A stretch of DNA of 64,000 nt from Collinsella sp. (GCA_019414445.1 DXMA01000007.1:1-64000), one strand, 5' to 3'; positions 27,803-39,046 are shown, counted from the first letter of the stretch. Notes: a model not told the origin generated them from the letters alone. Numbers and translations: made by a program.

Positions 27803-30800
27803 ATGCAGGCAGATTCCGCTCAGCAGCAGGGCCTTTATCGCCCCGAATTCGACCACGATGCATGTGGCATCGGCGCACTTGCCGATATCAACGGTGAGCG
27901 CCATCACCAGATTCTGGACGACGCGCTGTCCATTCTGGTCAACTTGGAGCACCGCGGCGGCACGGGACTCGAGAAGAACACCGGCGACGGTGCCGGTATC
28001 CTGTTCCAGGTTCCGCATCACTTTTTTCGCAAAGAGGCTCAAAAGTGCGGCCAGATTCTGCCGGCAGAGGGCGACTATGGCGTGGCCATGCTGTTCTTTC
28101 CGCAGGACGACAAGGGCGTAGAGGATGCCCGTCGCGTGTTTGAGGAGGGCTGCGCCGAGGCCGGCGTGCCGCTGCTCTTTTGGCGCGAGGTGCCCGTCGA
28201 CCCGCACGACCTGGGCGAGACGGCACGCGCCTGCATGCCCACCATTCTGCAAGCCTTTCTGGGCCGCCCCGACGATACGCCGGCGGGTGACGCCTTCGAG
28301 CGCCGCCTGTACGTGTGCCGTCGCACTATCGAGAAGAAGGCCGATGCCGAGTTTGCCCTGCGCGACAAGATCTTCTACGTCTGCTCCATGAGCTCGCGCA
28401 CTATCGTGTACAAGGGCATGCTGGTCGCCACGCAGATGCGCCGCTTCTTCATCGACCTCAACGACGCCGCCGTCAAAACGGCCGTGGCGCTCGTCCACTC
28501 GCGCTACTCCACCAACACCACGCCCAGCTGGGAGCGCGCACATCCCAACCGCTTTATCATCCACAACGGCGAGATCAACACTCTCAAGGGCAACGTCAAC
28601 TGGATTCGCGCCCGCGAACCCAACCTGTACAGCCCCGTGCTGCAGCACGATCTTGAGCGCGTGATGCCCATCATCAACCGCGAGGGCTCCGATTCCGCGA
28701 TTCTGGACAACGTACTCGAGTTCCTGGTCATGAACGGCCGTCCGCTCACGCGTGCCGCGTCCATGCTGCTGCCCGAGCCGTGGGACCACAACGACAGTCT
28801 GAGCGAGGAGCGCCGCGCCTACGACGCCTACCAGTCCATGCTCATGGAGCCGTGGGATGGCCCGGCGGCCATCGCCTTTACCGACGGTCGCACGCTGGGT
28901 GCCGCCCTCGACCGTAACGGCCTGCGTCCCGCCCGCTACTATGTGACGCGCGACGGTCGCTTTATGCTGGCAAGCGAGGTGGGCACCATCGAGGTGCGCC
29001 CCGAGAACATCCTGACGAGCGGCTGTCTGGGGCCGGGCCAGATGCTCGAGGTCGACTTTGCCCGCGGCCGCGTGATCTACAACGACGAACTGCGCGCCCG
29101 CTATGCCAAAGAAAAGCCCTACCGTGATTGGATTGCCGAGGAGACGCTGACCGTTGACGCGCTCGATGAGCCCGTTGCGGCAACGCCCGCCGAGGACGCC
29201 GAGGTGCCCGCCGCCGTACGCATGGCCAAGCTCGGCTATCACTGGGATGATGTTGACGAGGTCGTGCGCCCCATGGCCCAGCAGGGCAAGGCCCCGCTCG
29301 CCTCGATGGGCATCGATGCGCCGCTGGCCTGCCTGTCCAAGAAGACGCGCTCGTTCTTTGACTACTTCTATCAGCTGTTCGCCCAGGTCACGAATCCGCC
29401 GATCGATGCCCTGCGCGAGCACATGGTCACCTCGACCACGCTCTACCTGGGCAACCACGGCAACCTGCTCGAGGACTCCCGTACGGCCTGCCAACTGGTG
29501 CGCCTGGAGCGCCCGTTGCTCAACGAGGAGGAGTTCGAGCGTATCTGCGCCATCGACCGCGTGGGCTTTAAGACCCGCCGTTTCCGTGCCGTCTACCGCC
29601 GCGATGCCGGCGAGGGTGCGCTGCAGGCTGCGCTCAAGCAGCTTGCAGAGGACGTTGAGGCCGCGGTCCGCGACGGCGTGAACATCGTGGTGTTGAGCGA
29701 TCGCGCCGGAGCGGGCGAGGTGCCCGTGCCGTCGCTGCTCGCCGTGGGCTGCGTGCACAACCACCTGATCCGCGCCGGCGTGCGTACCTTTGCCGACATC
29801 GTGGTGGAGTGTGGCGACGCCGTGTCCCCGCACGACTTTGCGGCGCTGGTGGGCTATTCCGCGAGCGGTATCTATCCGTACAACGCGCATGCGTGCATCC
29901 GCGACTTGGCGGCGCACGGCGATCTGGACGTGACAGCCGAGCAGGGCATCGCCAACTACAACAAGGCCGCGACGGCGGGCATCGTCTCCATCATGTCCAA
30001 GATGGGCATCTCCACGGTGCAGAGCTACCACTCCGCGCAAATCTTTGAGGCCGTCGGCTTTACGCCGGAGTTCGTCAACGCGTACTTCGCCGGCACGGTG
30101 AGCCGTGTGGGCGGTATGGGTGTCGAGGACGTTGAGCGCGAGCAAAACGAGCGTTACGACGCCGCGCTCGCTATCCTTAAGAGCCCGGCTCCCGATCAGC
30201 TGCCCACGTTGGGTCTGACCAAGTGGCGCCCGCTCGGCGGCGAGGATCACCTCATCGATCCGCAGACTGTCTACTTGCTGCAGACCGCCTGCCGTGAGGA
30301 CAGCTACGACACCTTTAAGGAGTACAGCGCCCGCCTGCACCGCACCGGCCGTGCCGTGCGCCTGCGCGACCTGCTGGACTTTGATGCCGGCGGCCGCACC
30401 CCGGTGGCACTCGACGAGGTCGAGCCCGCGCTCAATATCGTCCGCCGCTTTAACACCGGCGCCATGTCGTACGGTTCCATCAGCAAAGAGGCACACGAGT
30501 GCATGGCCATCGCCATGAACCGCCTGCACGGCCGTTCCAACTCCGGCGAGGGCGGCGAGGATCCGCGCCGCGAGACCCCGCTGGCCAACGGTGACTCCAA
30601 GAACTCCGCCATCAAGCAGGTGGCAAGCGCGCGCTTTGGCGTGACGAGCCGCTACCTGTGCAGCGCCTTCGAGATTCAGATCAAGATGGCCCAGGGCGCC
30701 AAGCCCGGTGAGGGCGGTCACCTGCCCGGCAAGAAGGTCTACCCCTGGATTGCCGAGGTCCGTCAGTCCACGCCCGGCATCGGCCTGATTTCGCCTCCGC

Positions 30801-32500
30801 CGCACCACGACATCTACTCCATCGAGGACTTGGCAGAGCTTATCTTCGATCTTAAGAACGCCAACCCCGGCGCGCGCGTGTCGGTCAAGCTGGTCAGCGA
30901 GGCCGGCGTCGGCACCATCGCCACCGGCGTGGCCAAGGGCGCTGCCGACAAGATCTTGATCAGCGGCCACAATGGCGGCTCGGGTGCCGCGGCGCGCGAC
31001 TCTATCTGGCACGCGGGTCTGCCGCTGGAGCTTGGCCTTGCCGAGGCCCAGCAGACGCTGCTGCAAAACGGTTTGCGCTCACGCGTGGTGCTCGAGGCCG
31101 ATGGCAAGCTCATGGACGGCACCGACGTCGCCGTCGCCTGCCTGCTGGGTGCCGAGGAGTTTGGCTTTGCGACCATGCCGCTCATCTCCATGGGCTGCCT
31201 CATGCAACGCGACTGCCAGCAGGATACCTGCCCGGCCGGCATTGCCACGCAAAACTGTCGCTTGCGTCGCGGCTTCCGCGGCAAGCCCGAGCACGTTGAG
31301 CACTTTATGCTCTTTGTTGCCGAGCAGCTGCGTGAGGTCATGGCGAGCCTGGGCTTCCGCACCGTCGACGAGATGGTCGGCCATCCCGAGTGCTTGCGCC
31401 AGATTGAGGTCCCGGGCAACCGCAAGGCCAACCTGCTGGATCTGTCGCCCGTGCTGGCGAGCGCGACCTGCGAGTTCGGTGCCCATATCCCGGGTGCCGA
31501 CGGCCGTCACTTCCTGCCCCAGATGGCTGCGGACAGCGAGCTCGACAAGACGCTCGACTCCACGTTGTTTGTGCCCTATACGGCCGATGCCCGTGCGCAC
31601 CTGCGTCCGATTCGCTTTCGCGCCGATATCGCCAACGTCAACCGCTGCGTGGGCACCATCTTGGGCAACGCGGTGACCAAGGCGCATCCCGAGGGCCTGC
31701 CCGCCGGCTCCATCACCATCGATTGCGATGGTTCGGCCGGTCAGAGCTTTGGCGCCTTCCTGCCGCGCGGCATTACGCTCAACGTGTGCGGCGACGCCAA
31801 CGACTACTTTGGCAAGGGCCTTTCGGGCGGCGAGGTGTCGGTGCGCCCCAACCCGCATGCGACCTACAAGTTCGACGAGAACATCATCGTGGGCAACGTT
31901 GCGTTCTTTGGCGCTACGAGTGGCCGCGGCTTCATTAACGGCCTGGCCGGCCAGCGCTTTGGCGTACGCAACTCCGGTGCCACGGTGGTGGTCGAGGGCT
32001 GCGGCAACCATGGCTGCGAGTACATGACGGGAGGTCTGGCGCTCATCCTGGGCGAGGTCGGGCAGAACTTCGCCGCCGGCATGACGGGCGGCGTGGCTTA
32101 CGTCTTTGACCAGTACGGCACCCTCGATGCCCGTGTGAACCACGAGAGCGTTGAGCTCAAGGCCCCGACGGCCGGTGAGCTGGCACAGATTCGCGAGCTC
32201 ATCCAGGAGCACGTGGACGCGACGCAGAGCCCGCGCGGCATTAAGCTGCTCTACAGCTTTGAGACGATGAGCAAGCACTTTGTGAAGGTCATTCCAACCG
32301 AGTACGAGCGCGTGCTGGCGATTGTCGCCGCCGCCGAGGCCGTCGGCAAGACGCATGCGCAGGCCGAGGAGCTGGCGTTTGACATTGTGACCGGTCGCGC
32401 CGACGCCGCTGATGTCGCTCGCTTTGATGTGGCGGGTGGTGTCGCTGGCGCTGTGCCCGCCGCCGCCAGCTCTGTTGCTTCGACCAAGAAGGAGGCGTAA
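27803..32500 (+). CDS. gltB: Glutamate synthase large subunit
   Basis: GltB makes glutamate from glutamine and 2-oxoglutarate. The 1565-residue protein has an N-terminal glutamine amidotransferase domain whose nucleophile is C21 (DHDACGIGALAD), exposed by removal of a short propeptide. A central domain, an FMN-binding synthase domain and a GXGXG C-terminal helix follow. The [3Fe-4S] motif is C-LMQRD-C-QQDT-C. The size is normal for the bacterial NADPH-type large subunit. GGGGAGG lies before the ATG. gltD begins five bases after the stop. Confidence 0.97.
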   Translation: MQADSAQQQGLYRPEFDHDACGIGALADINGERHHQILDDALSILVNLEHRGGTGLEKNTGDGAGILFQVPHHFFRKEAQKCGQILPAEGDYGVAMLFFPQDDKGVEDARRVFEEGCAEAGVPLLFWREVPVDPHDLGETARACMPTILQAFLGRPDDTPAGDAFERRLYVCRRTIEKKADAEFALRDKIFYVCSMSSRTIVYKGMLVATQMRRFFIDLNDAAVKTAVALVHSRYSTNTTPSWERAHPNRFIIHNGEINTLKGNVNWIRAREPNLYSPVLQHDLERVMPIINREGSDSAILDNVLEFLVMNGRPLTRAASMLLPEPWDHNDSLSEERRAYDAYQSMLMEPWDGPAAIAFTDGRTLGAALDRNGLRPARYYVTRDGRFMLASEVGTIEVRPENILTSGCLGPGQMLEVDFARGRVIYNDELRARYAKEKPYRDWIAEETLTVDALDEPVAATPAEDAEVPAAVRMAKLGYHWDDVDEVVRPMAQQGKAPLASMGIDAPLACLSKKTRSFFDYFYQLFAQVTNPPIDALREHMVTSTTLYLGNHGNLLEDSRTACQLVRLERPLLNEEEFERICAIDRVGFKTRRFRAVYRRDAGEGALQAALKQLAEDVEAAVRDGVNIVVLSDRAGAGEVPVPSLLAVGCVHNHLIRAGVRTFADIVVECGDAVSPHDFAALVGYSASGIYPYNAHACIRDLAAHGDLDVTAEQGIANYNKAATAGIVSIMSKMGISTVQSYHSAQIFEAVGFTPEFVNAYFAGTVSRVGGMGVEDVEREQNERYDAALAILKSPAPDQLPTLGLTKWRPLGGEDHLIDPQTVYLLQTACREDSYDTFKEYSARLHRTGRAVRLRDLLDFDAGGRTPVALDEVEPALNIVRRFNTGAMSYGSISKEAHECMAIAMNRLHGRSNSGEGGEDPRRETPLANGDSKNSAIKQVASARFGVTSRYLCSAFEIQIKMAQGAKPGEGGHLPGKKVYPWIAEVRQSTPGIGLISPPPHHDIYSIEDLAELIFDLKNANPGARVSVKLVSEAGVGTIATGVAKGAADKILISGHNGGSGAAARDSIWHAGLPLELGLAEAQQTLLQNGLRSRVVLEADGKLMDGTDVAVACLLGAEEFGFATMPLISMGCLMQRDCQQDTCPAGIATQNCRLRRGFRGKPEHVEHFMLFVAEQLREVMASLGFRTVDEMVGHPECLRQIEVPGNRKANLLDLSPVLASATCEFGAHIPGADGRHFLPQMAADSELDKTLDSTLFVPYTADARAHLRPIRFRADIANVNRCVGTILGNAVTKAHPEGLPAGSITIDCDGSAGQSFGAFLPRGITLNVCGDANDYFGKGLSGGEVSVRPNPHATYKFDENIIVGNVAFFGATSGRGFINGLAGQRFGVRNSGATVVVEGCGNHGCEYMTGGLALILGEVGQNFAAGMTGGVAYVFDQYGTLDARVNHESVELKAPTAGELAQIRELIQEHVDATQSPRGIKLLYSFETMSKHFVKVIPTEYERVLAIVAAAEAVGKTHAQAEELAFDIVTGRADAADVARFDVAGGVAGAVPAAASSVASTKKEA

Positions 32501-32505
32501 GTGCC

Positions 32506-33987
<1,482 letters not shown>

Positions 33988-34041
33988 GGCGGCTGTCCAC
34001 AGCTGAATCGACAAGGGCTGTCCCCAACGGCTGGCCCAAAT

Positions 34042-34105
34042 GGAACGTCCCCAAGTGCCGGCAGCTGGGGACGTTCCTTATGTGCCGGCATTCGGGGACA
34101 CTCCT
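34042..34105. repeat. GGAACGTCCCC hairpin after gltD
   Basis: In the 415-bp gap between gltD and the next gene, GGAACGTCCCCA (from 34042) pairs with TGGGGACGTTCC (to 34077) around AGTGCCGGCAGC, with a related TGCCGGCATTCGGGGACA after it. The same words occur before the CPBP gene at 56659-56719. The rest of the gap (about 34106-34390) shows no gene and no other clear signal. Confidence 0.75.
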
Positions 34106-34402
34106 TGCGGGTTTGCGACCGATTTGTTCGTTTGCCGACGTACGGGTGTTCATTTGTCGACTTCTTGGGCTGTGGTCACCTGTTGTTTCTGTGGTGGCTA
34201 CGGGCATCTGGTTCAAAAGAGCGGGTTGGCCGTCTATGTTTACCTGCGGTTTTGTTGCGGCGCGCATATTCGGTCAAGTGTCCCGTCAAGTGTTTGGTCA
34301 GCAGTTGGTTTGCAGCCGGCGGCCTATTTTGTCCGTGCTGACAGTGGCTGCCCACCCTCCTCGTAAGCTCAAATTGAGGTTCATCAGTTTGAGGAGGATG
34401 CC

Positions 34403-35110
34403 GTGACTGACCACGTTTTAGACCGAGCTCATCTGGCCGAAGCCGTCGGCAACGATATTGCCGACATGGCCCATTTTTGGATGCTGCGGAAGTTTCAGTT
34501 TTTGGAGCCGGCGCGCGAGCAGTTTGAGATTATTGTCGACCCGTGGCTCAGCTATCGCACCGAGCCTTCCCAAAACGAAATCATGGCCTACAACATGGCG
34601 TTTACCGATTGGCTGCTCTTCGAGCGCCCCTATCGCCATGGCAAGACGCTGCTCGAGCTGTATGTTGATGAGCCGCCGGCATCGTTTTCGCCTGCCTCGC
34701 TTAAGCGGCTCGAGCAGGTGCGCGACACACAGTATTTCTCGCGCTTTGGCATTTTGGACAAGGATCCTGCGAACGGCATGGTTGCGCTGAAGGATACGCG
34801 CGCCGACCTTCGCTTTGATGTCTACGACCCGCATATCGTGCAAAAGGAGCATTGGAGCGACGGCGCGATCGCGGTGCGCCTCGCCTGCGTCGACGATGTC
34901 TGGCTGACGGCGGGACAGCTCTATCTGTATGACATCGCGCGCCTGAGTGACACGGCGGTCGATGGACCGGGTGCGGTGCATCCCGAGGATCTGCAGGACG
35001 GCTTTGACACCTCGTGCGTTAGCTTCTTTTTGCGCCTGGTCCGCGACATCATGGGCGCCCAGGGGCGCTACGTGAAGTCCCTCAACATCTACGAACAAGA
35101 ATGGGAGTAG
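34403..35110 (+). CDS. Unrecognised 235-residue protein
   Basis: A soluble protein of mixed composition, rich in aromatic and acidic residues (FWMLRKFQFLEPAREQFEII, FTDWLLFERPYRHGKTLLEL). No membrane segment, signal peptide or catalytic motif stands out, and I do not recognise the family. A GTG start at 34403 has GAGGAGG at 34391-34397. It is monocistronic, followed after 36 bp by palindrome array 3. The codon use looks like that of its neighbours. Confidence 0.7.
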   Translation: MTDHVLDRAHLAEAVGNDIADMAHFWMLRKFQFLEPAREQFEIIVDPWLSYRTEPSQNEIMAYNMAFTDWLLFERPYRHGKTLLELYVDEPPASFSPASLKRLEQVRDTQYFSRFGILDKDPANGMVALKDTRADLRFDVYDPHIVQKEHWSDGAIAVRLACVDDVWLTAGQLYLYDIARLSDTAVDGPGAVHPEDLQDGFDTSCVSFFLRLVRDIMGAQGRYVKSLNIYEQEWE

Positions 35111-35146
35111 GGGATGTGACTGGTGCCGCCCTACAGCCCTGACTTT

Positions 35147-35283
35147 GTCTCAATCTGTAACGTTTGGCGGCTGTTTGGGCCCGTAACTGTTACAGATTGA
35201 GACGGAAGGTTGGCGGCTGCCGAAAGATCTTGTTCTGTAACAACTAGAGGCTTAAAGACTGTCTTCCTGTTACAGATCAAGAC
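35147..35283. repeat. Palindrome array 3: two copies, 80-bp period
   Basis: Two 57-bp palindromes start at 35147 and 35227. The first has perfect TCTCAATCTGTAAC/GTTACAGATTGAGA arms. The second reads TCTTGTTCTGTAACA with TGTTACAGATCAAGA. The array ends 11 bp before the Shine-Dalgarno of the nuclease-like gene, so it would form part of that gene's promoter or leader. Confidence 0.95.
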
Positions 35284-35303
35284 ATTTGCCAGCGGAGGCA
35301 ACG

Positions 35304-36380
35304 GTGACGATGGTCCATTTGTCTGACGTGGTGGTGATGAAAGTGTCTAATACCGTTCTCAAACACAAACATGCGACTCGCAACACGTTGGCGCGGAATA
35401 GGATGCTCGCGCGGCTCACGGAGACGGCCAAGCAAGGTGCGCTGCTCGCAACGCATGACAATACCGAGCTCATGTGGCTGCGACGCCATGTTGGAACCGA
35501 CGATATCGCGGAGCCCGAGCCGTACCTGTTCTGTTTTCAGCATGATTGGGATGCATTGACGCCGGCGGAGCGAGCGCTGAGGACTATCAAAGGGCTTGCG
35601 GAATTTCATCCCGATTGGGCGTTTTGGGGTTATGACGCGGCACTTTTGTGGGGCCTGGAGGTGCCGAATGATCTGCTCGGGCCGCGTTTTCTTGTTAAGA
35701 CGGGTTGTTCGGTGACGTTGAGCAGCGGGTGCAGGTTGTTGCGTCCTCAGATGGCGGGAGCGCTTGAGCGCGTCGACGGCGTGCGGGTGACGTCGTTTTG
35801 GCGCACGGTGGAGGATTGTCTGCTGCGTGCGCCGTTTTCGTATGGTCTGGCGATCGCCGATTCTGCATTGCGGGCGAAGGGCGTATCACGTGGGGATTTG
35901 TGCGAGCGCCTCCGCGCTGATTGCGAGGGCAGGCGAGGGTATCGCAGGGCACAGGCGATTGCGTCGTATGCGGACGGGCTGTCCGAAAACGGCGGCGAGT
36001 CTCGGTTCCGAGCGTTCTTTATTGCGTACGGCTTTCCGGTTCCGGAGCTGCAGGCGGAGTTTCGCGACCCGCTCGATCCGAGCCAGGTGTTTCGCGTCGA
36101 CTATTTTTGGCGGCTCGAGGACGGGACGTGTGTCATCGGCGAGCTCGACGGAAAGGGGAAGTACACCTTGCAGAACGGTGAGGGCCGGGAGTCGGTCGAC
36201 CCATTCGTGGCAGAGCGTCAGCGGGAATCTCATCTGACAATGCTCGGGCATAAGGTGCTTCGGTTTACGTTTAACGAACTCAAAGACCCGGGGAAGCTGG
36301 TCGAGAAAATGAGGTTGGCGGGTATTCCTCGGCAGGCTGAATTGGCTGAGGAGTGGAGACGCCAGTGGTATGGGCGCTGA
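35304..36380 (+). CDS. AbiEi/DUF559-like protein with PD-(D/E)XK nuclease signature
   Basis: The 358-residue protein has an N-terminal region resembling AbiEi-type antitoxin or transcription factor proteins. The C-terminal nuclease-like domain has VDYFW (D about 266), GELDGKGKY (E about 280, K about 284) and ERQRESHLTMLGHKVLRF, the arrangement seen in DUF559/Vsr-type folds. No AbiEii-like toxin is adjacent. GGAGG at 35294-35298 fits the GTG at 35304. ATG 35310 is the alternative. The stop is the rare TGA. Palindrome arrays lie 11 bp before the ribosome binding site and 10 bp after the stop. DNA cleavage is inferred from motifs only. Confidence 0.75.
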   Translation: MTMVHLSDVVVMKVSNTVLKHKHATRNTLARNRMLARLTETAKQGALLATHDNTELMWLRRHVGTDDIAEPEPYLFCFQHDWDALTPAERALRTIKGLAEFHPDWAFWGYDAALLWGLEVPNDLLGPRFLVKTGCSVTLSSGCRLLRPQMAGALERVDGVRVTSFWRTVEDCLLRAPFSYGLAIADSALRAKGVSRGDLCERLRADCEGRRGYRRAQAIASYADGLSENGGESRFRAFFIAYGFPVPELQAEFRDPLDPSQVFRVDYFWRLEDGTCVIGELDGKGKYTLQNGEGRESVDPFVAERQRESHLTMLGHKVLRFTFNELKDPGKLVEKMRLAGIPRQAELAEEWRRQWYGR

Positions 36381-36389
36381 GAGGTTTTG

Positions 36390-36526
36390 TCTCGATCTGT
36401 AACGTTTAGAAGTTGTTTGAGTTCGTAATTGTTACAGATCGAGACAAACCGGTGAAACGTCGACCGAATGTCTCGATCTGTAACATCAAGGGGCCCAATA
36501 ACCCTGTACCTGTTACAGATCGAGAC
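36390..36526. repeat. Palindrome array 4: two copies, 80-bp period
   Basis: Copies start at 36390 and 36470. Both have TCTCGAT/ATCGAGA arms, perfectly paired. The array starts 10 bp after the nuclease-like gene's stop. About 120 bp of ordinary sequence then precede the amidohydrolase gene, in which I see nothing else. Confidence 0.95.
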
Positions 36527-36675
36527 ATTCCCCTGATGTTGCTGGGGTGGGGCTGCAACGTATTCCGTCCCCCACATCCCCTCTTCCCTCCGTTAACCGA
36601 TATGCTCGACTTTAGGTCGCTGCATTAGGTGATAATGGACAAATGTTCATGTTAATCGTGAGGGAGGAGCTCGAT

Positions 36676-38046
36676 ATGGCGTCTGCCGATCGTCCCACGT
36701 TGTTTATCAATGCGACCGTCTTGGATGGCTCGGAGCATATGGAGCCGCAGCCCGATATGGCCGTGGCCGTTGAGCGCGGTGTCATCACATGGATGGGGCC
36801 GAGTGCTGTGGCGCAGGCGCCGGCGGGCGCCGAGGTCATCGACCTGGCAGGGGCGTATCTCATGCCGGGCCTCATCAATATGCATGTGCATCTGTGCGGT
36901 TCGGGCAAACCGGTTTCGGCGGGCGATGCGGGCGCGCTGATGAAGAAGCTCGATAATCCCGTGGGGCGCGCCATCGTGCGCCATATCCTCAAGGGCAGCG
37001 CTCAGCAGCAGCTGGCAAGCGGCGTGACCACGGTGCGCGGCGCGGGCGACCCGCTGTTTGCCGATCTGGCCGTGCGCGATGCTATCGATGCCGGCAAGTA
37101 TCAAGGTCCTCGCCTGGTGGCGCCGGGAACGGGCGTCACGGTGCCGGGCGGCCATGGTGCGGGCTTGTTCGCCCAGGTGGCAAACAGTCCCGCCGAGGCA
37201 GCCGAACAGGTGCGCGACCTGTATGCGCGCGGTGCCGACGTCATTAAGCTGTTCGTAACGGGCGGTGTGTTCGATGCGACCGAGGTGGGCGAGCCGGGCG
37301 TGCTGCGTATGCCGGTGGAGGTTGCCGCGGCGGCGTGCAAGGCGGCGCACGATATGGGCCTTCCGGTCATGGCCCATGTCGAGAGCACCGAGGGCGTGAA
37401 GGCCGCGCTTGAGGCCGGCGTTGACACGATTGAGCACGGCGCTCCGTTGACACCCGAAATCTTGGAGCTGTATCGTGGCGCCGCGGGCACACAGCTCGAG
37501 GGGCGTGCGCCGAGTGTGACCTGCACTATCAGCCCGGCGCTGCCGTTTGTATTGCTCGACCCGAAAAAGACCCATTCTACCGATACGCAAAAGAAGAACG
37601 GCGACATCGTGTGCTCGGGCATCATCGAGAGCGCCCGTGCCGCACTGGAAGCTGGCGTTAAGGTGGGCCTTGGCACGGACTCGAGCTGCCCGTTCGTGAC
37701 GCAGTACGACATGTGGCGTGAGGTGGCCTATTTTGCCAAGTATGTCGGCGTGGGCAACGCCTTCGCGCTGCATACGGCCACGCAGGTCAATGCCGAGCTA
37801 CTGGGGTTGGGCGGCGAGACCGGCACAATCGAGTGCGGCAAGGCCGCCGATATCCTGGTGACGCGCAAGAATCCGCTCGATGACCTGTGCGCACTGTGTG
37901 AGCCGACGCACGTGATGTGTCGCGGTGATCTGGTGCGCAAGCTCAAGGTGAAGCGTATTCCCGAGGTGGACGCCGAGCTCGACGCGATTATGGCCATGCC
38001 TGCCGAGGCGTTGGCCGAGGAGCTTGCCCGCGATGGCGTGGCGTAA
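36676..38046 (+). CDS. Amidohydrolase family protein (imidazolonepropionase-like)
   Basis: The 456-residue metal-dependent hydrolase has the complete amidohydrolase set: HVH in MHVHLCGSG, a probable carboxylated lysine in VIKLFVTGG, histidines in MAHVEST and IEHGAPL, and the catalytic Asp in GLGTDSSCPF. The C-terminal strand domain contains GTIECGKAADILVTRKNPL. This subgroup includes imidazolonepropionases and prolidases (Xaa-Pro dipeptidases). The substrate is not clear, and no histidine-degradation genes are nearby. GGGAGGAG before 36676 sets the start. Confidence 0.85.
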   Translation: MASADRPTLFINATVLDGSEHMEPQPDMAVAVERGVITWMGPSAVAQAPAGAEVIDLAGAYLMPGLINMHVHLCGSGKPVSAGDAGALMKKLDNPVGRAIVRHILKGSAQQQLASGVTTVRGAGDPLFADLAVRDAIDAGKYQGPRLVAPGTGVTVPGGHGAGLFAQVANSPAEAAEQVRDLYARGADVIKLFVTGGVFDATEVGEPGVLRMPVEVAAAACKAAHDMGLPVMAHVESTEGVKAALEAGVDTIEHGAPLTPEILELYRGAAGTQLEGRAPSVTCTISPALPFVLLDPKKTHSTDTQKKNGDIVCSGIIESARAALEAGVKVGLGTDSSCPFVTQYDMWREVAYFAKYVGVGNAFALHTATQVNAELLGLGGETGTIECGKAADILVTRKNPLDDLCALCEPTHVMCRGDLVRKLKVKRIPEVDAELDAIMAMPAEALAEELARDGVA

Positions 38047-38100
38047 GCGCGCGATATGGCGATGCGACAAAGGGACAATCCTTTTGTCATAATCAGAAAA

Positions 38101-38135
38101 AGCCGAGGTCCCAGTGCGAGGCCTCGGCTTTTATT
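38101..38135. terminator. Bidirectional terminator
   Basis: AGCCGAGG/CCTCGGCT stem with an A-run on its left and a T-run on its right. It lies between the convergent amidohydrolase and zinc-ribbon genes and can serve both strands. Confidence 0.85.
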
Positions 38136-38153
38136 TGTCCCATGGTATGGCGG

Positions 38154-38627
38154 CTATGAGCGCGTCTCCATCTTGGCATGGCACTTGGGGCAGGTGACGC
38201 GGATCTTGCCTTTGCCCTTGGGAACGGAGAGCATCTGGCCGCAGTTGGGGCACTTGAGATAGGCCGTGGTCTTGCGGCCCTTCCACATCTTCTTGGCTGT
38301 GCGCTTGGCACGTTCAAAGTCTTCCTTGCTAGTACCGGCTGCGCGCGAGGCGTTGGCCGCTGCAGCTCCGCCGCCCAAGCTAGCTACAAACTTGCCCAAG
38401 CCGGGTACGTTTGCAGTCGCGGCGACAAAGGCCTCGTTCTCCTTGTGACGTGCGTCGATATTTTTGGACAGGCCGCGCAGCACGCCAATCACGATTACGG
38501 CGATGGCAATCCAGCTGAGCCACTGGATGCGGGCTATCGATCCGATCATCGCGATGACGATGCCGGCAAAACCCATCACGATGGCGAGTTCATCGGCACC
38601 ATTGCGACCCTTCATAAAGTCATTCAT
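38154..38627 (-). CDS. Small membrane protein with C-terminal zinc ribbon
   Basis: The 157-residue protein has two adjacent hydrophobic segments (about residues 14-50), a cytoplasmic helical stretch with Ala/Lys-rich regions, and a C-terminal zinc ribbon with CPNCGQ and CPKCH knuckles. Similar proteins are common uncharacterised products in Coriobacteria and Firmicutes. The ribbon could bind nucleic acid or protein. The start at 38627 was chosen over a longer frame because it follows AAAGG and opens the first conserved segment. Confidence 0.75.
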   Translation of the reverse strand: MNDFMKGRNGADELAIVMGFAGIVIAMIGSIARIQWLSWIAIAVIVIGVLRGLSKNIDARHKENEAFVAATANVPGLGKFVASLGGGAAAANASRAAGTSKEDFERAKRTAKKMWKGRKTTAYLKCPNCGQMLSVPKGKGKIRVTCPKCHAKMETRS

Positions 38628-38682
38628 GCAAATTGCCTTTCGTTCGATATGCTGCACGCCTTTATACCCGATTTAGAGCAAG

Positions 38683-38729
38683 GGGGACAGGTTAATCTGC
38701 ACCAATGTGGTGCAAACATACCTGTCCCC
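38683..38729. repeat. Nested hairpin GGGGACAGGT/ACCTGTCCCC
   Basis: The outer arms GGGGACAGGT and ACCTGTCCCC enclose inner arms TGCACCA and TGGTGCA. Both modules also occur in the hairpins at 3662-3761 and 49823-49855. It lies upstream of the zinc-ribbon gene and downstream of csoR. Confidence 0.8.
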
Positions 38730-38773
38730 GGAATACCAAGACGGTGCAAAGAAGTCTGTCCCCAATGCCCCAA

Positions 38774-39046
38774 TTACTTGGAGAGCTTGTCGACGACGCG
38801 TTCGATCTCGGCGAGCTTGGCGGCTTTGAGGTCTTCGTCGCCCGATTCGATTGCCGAAGTCACGCAGCCCTCGATATGCGCCTTGAGCACGTCGGCGTTA
38901 ATGCGCGCGAGGAGCGCCTGTGTTGCCATGAGCTGCGTGGAGATGTCGACGCAGTAACGGTCCTCCTCGACCATTCGCAGGATGCCGTCGATCTGTCCGC
39001 GTGCCGTCTTGAGCATACGGGTCACCGATTTATGGTCTGCCATCAT
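38774..39046 (-). CDS. csoR: CsoR-type copper-sensing repressor
   Basis: The 90-residue all-helical protein of the CsoR/RcnR family has the Cu(I) ligand set C32, H57 and C61 (RYC and KAHIEGC). This Cys-His-Cys pattern identifies copper sensors. It represses the cop operon until Cu(I) binds. It is the last gene of copA-copZ-csoR on the minus strand. A palindromic CsoR-type operator lies upstream of copA at 41861-41877. Confidence 0.92.
   Translation of the reverse strand: MMADHKSVTRMLKTARGQIDGILRMVEEDRYCVDISTQLMATQALLARINADVLKAHIEGCVTSAIESGDEDLKAAKLAEIERVVDKLSK

Noticed and set aside
27764..31066. Long open frame antisense to gltB (1100 codons)
   Set aside because: Another shadow of a biased GC-rich gene. 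Composition is unnatural and no family is recognisable.
36413..36628. Small frame running through array 4
   Set aside because: It translates the palindromes and has neither a ribosome binding site nor homologues.
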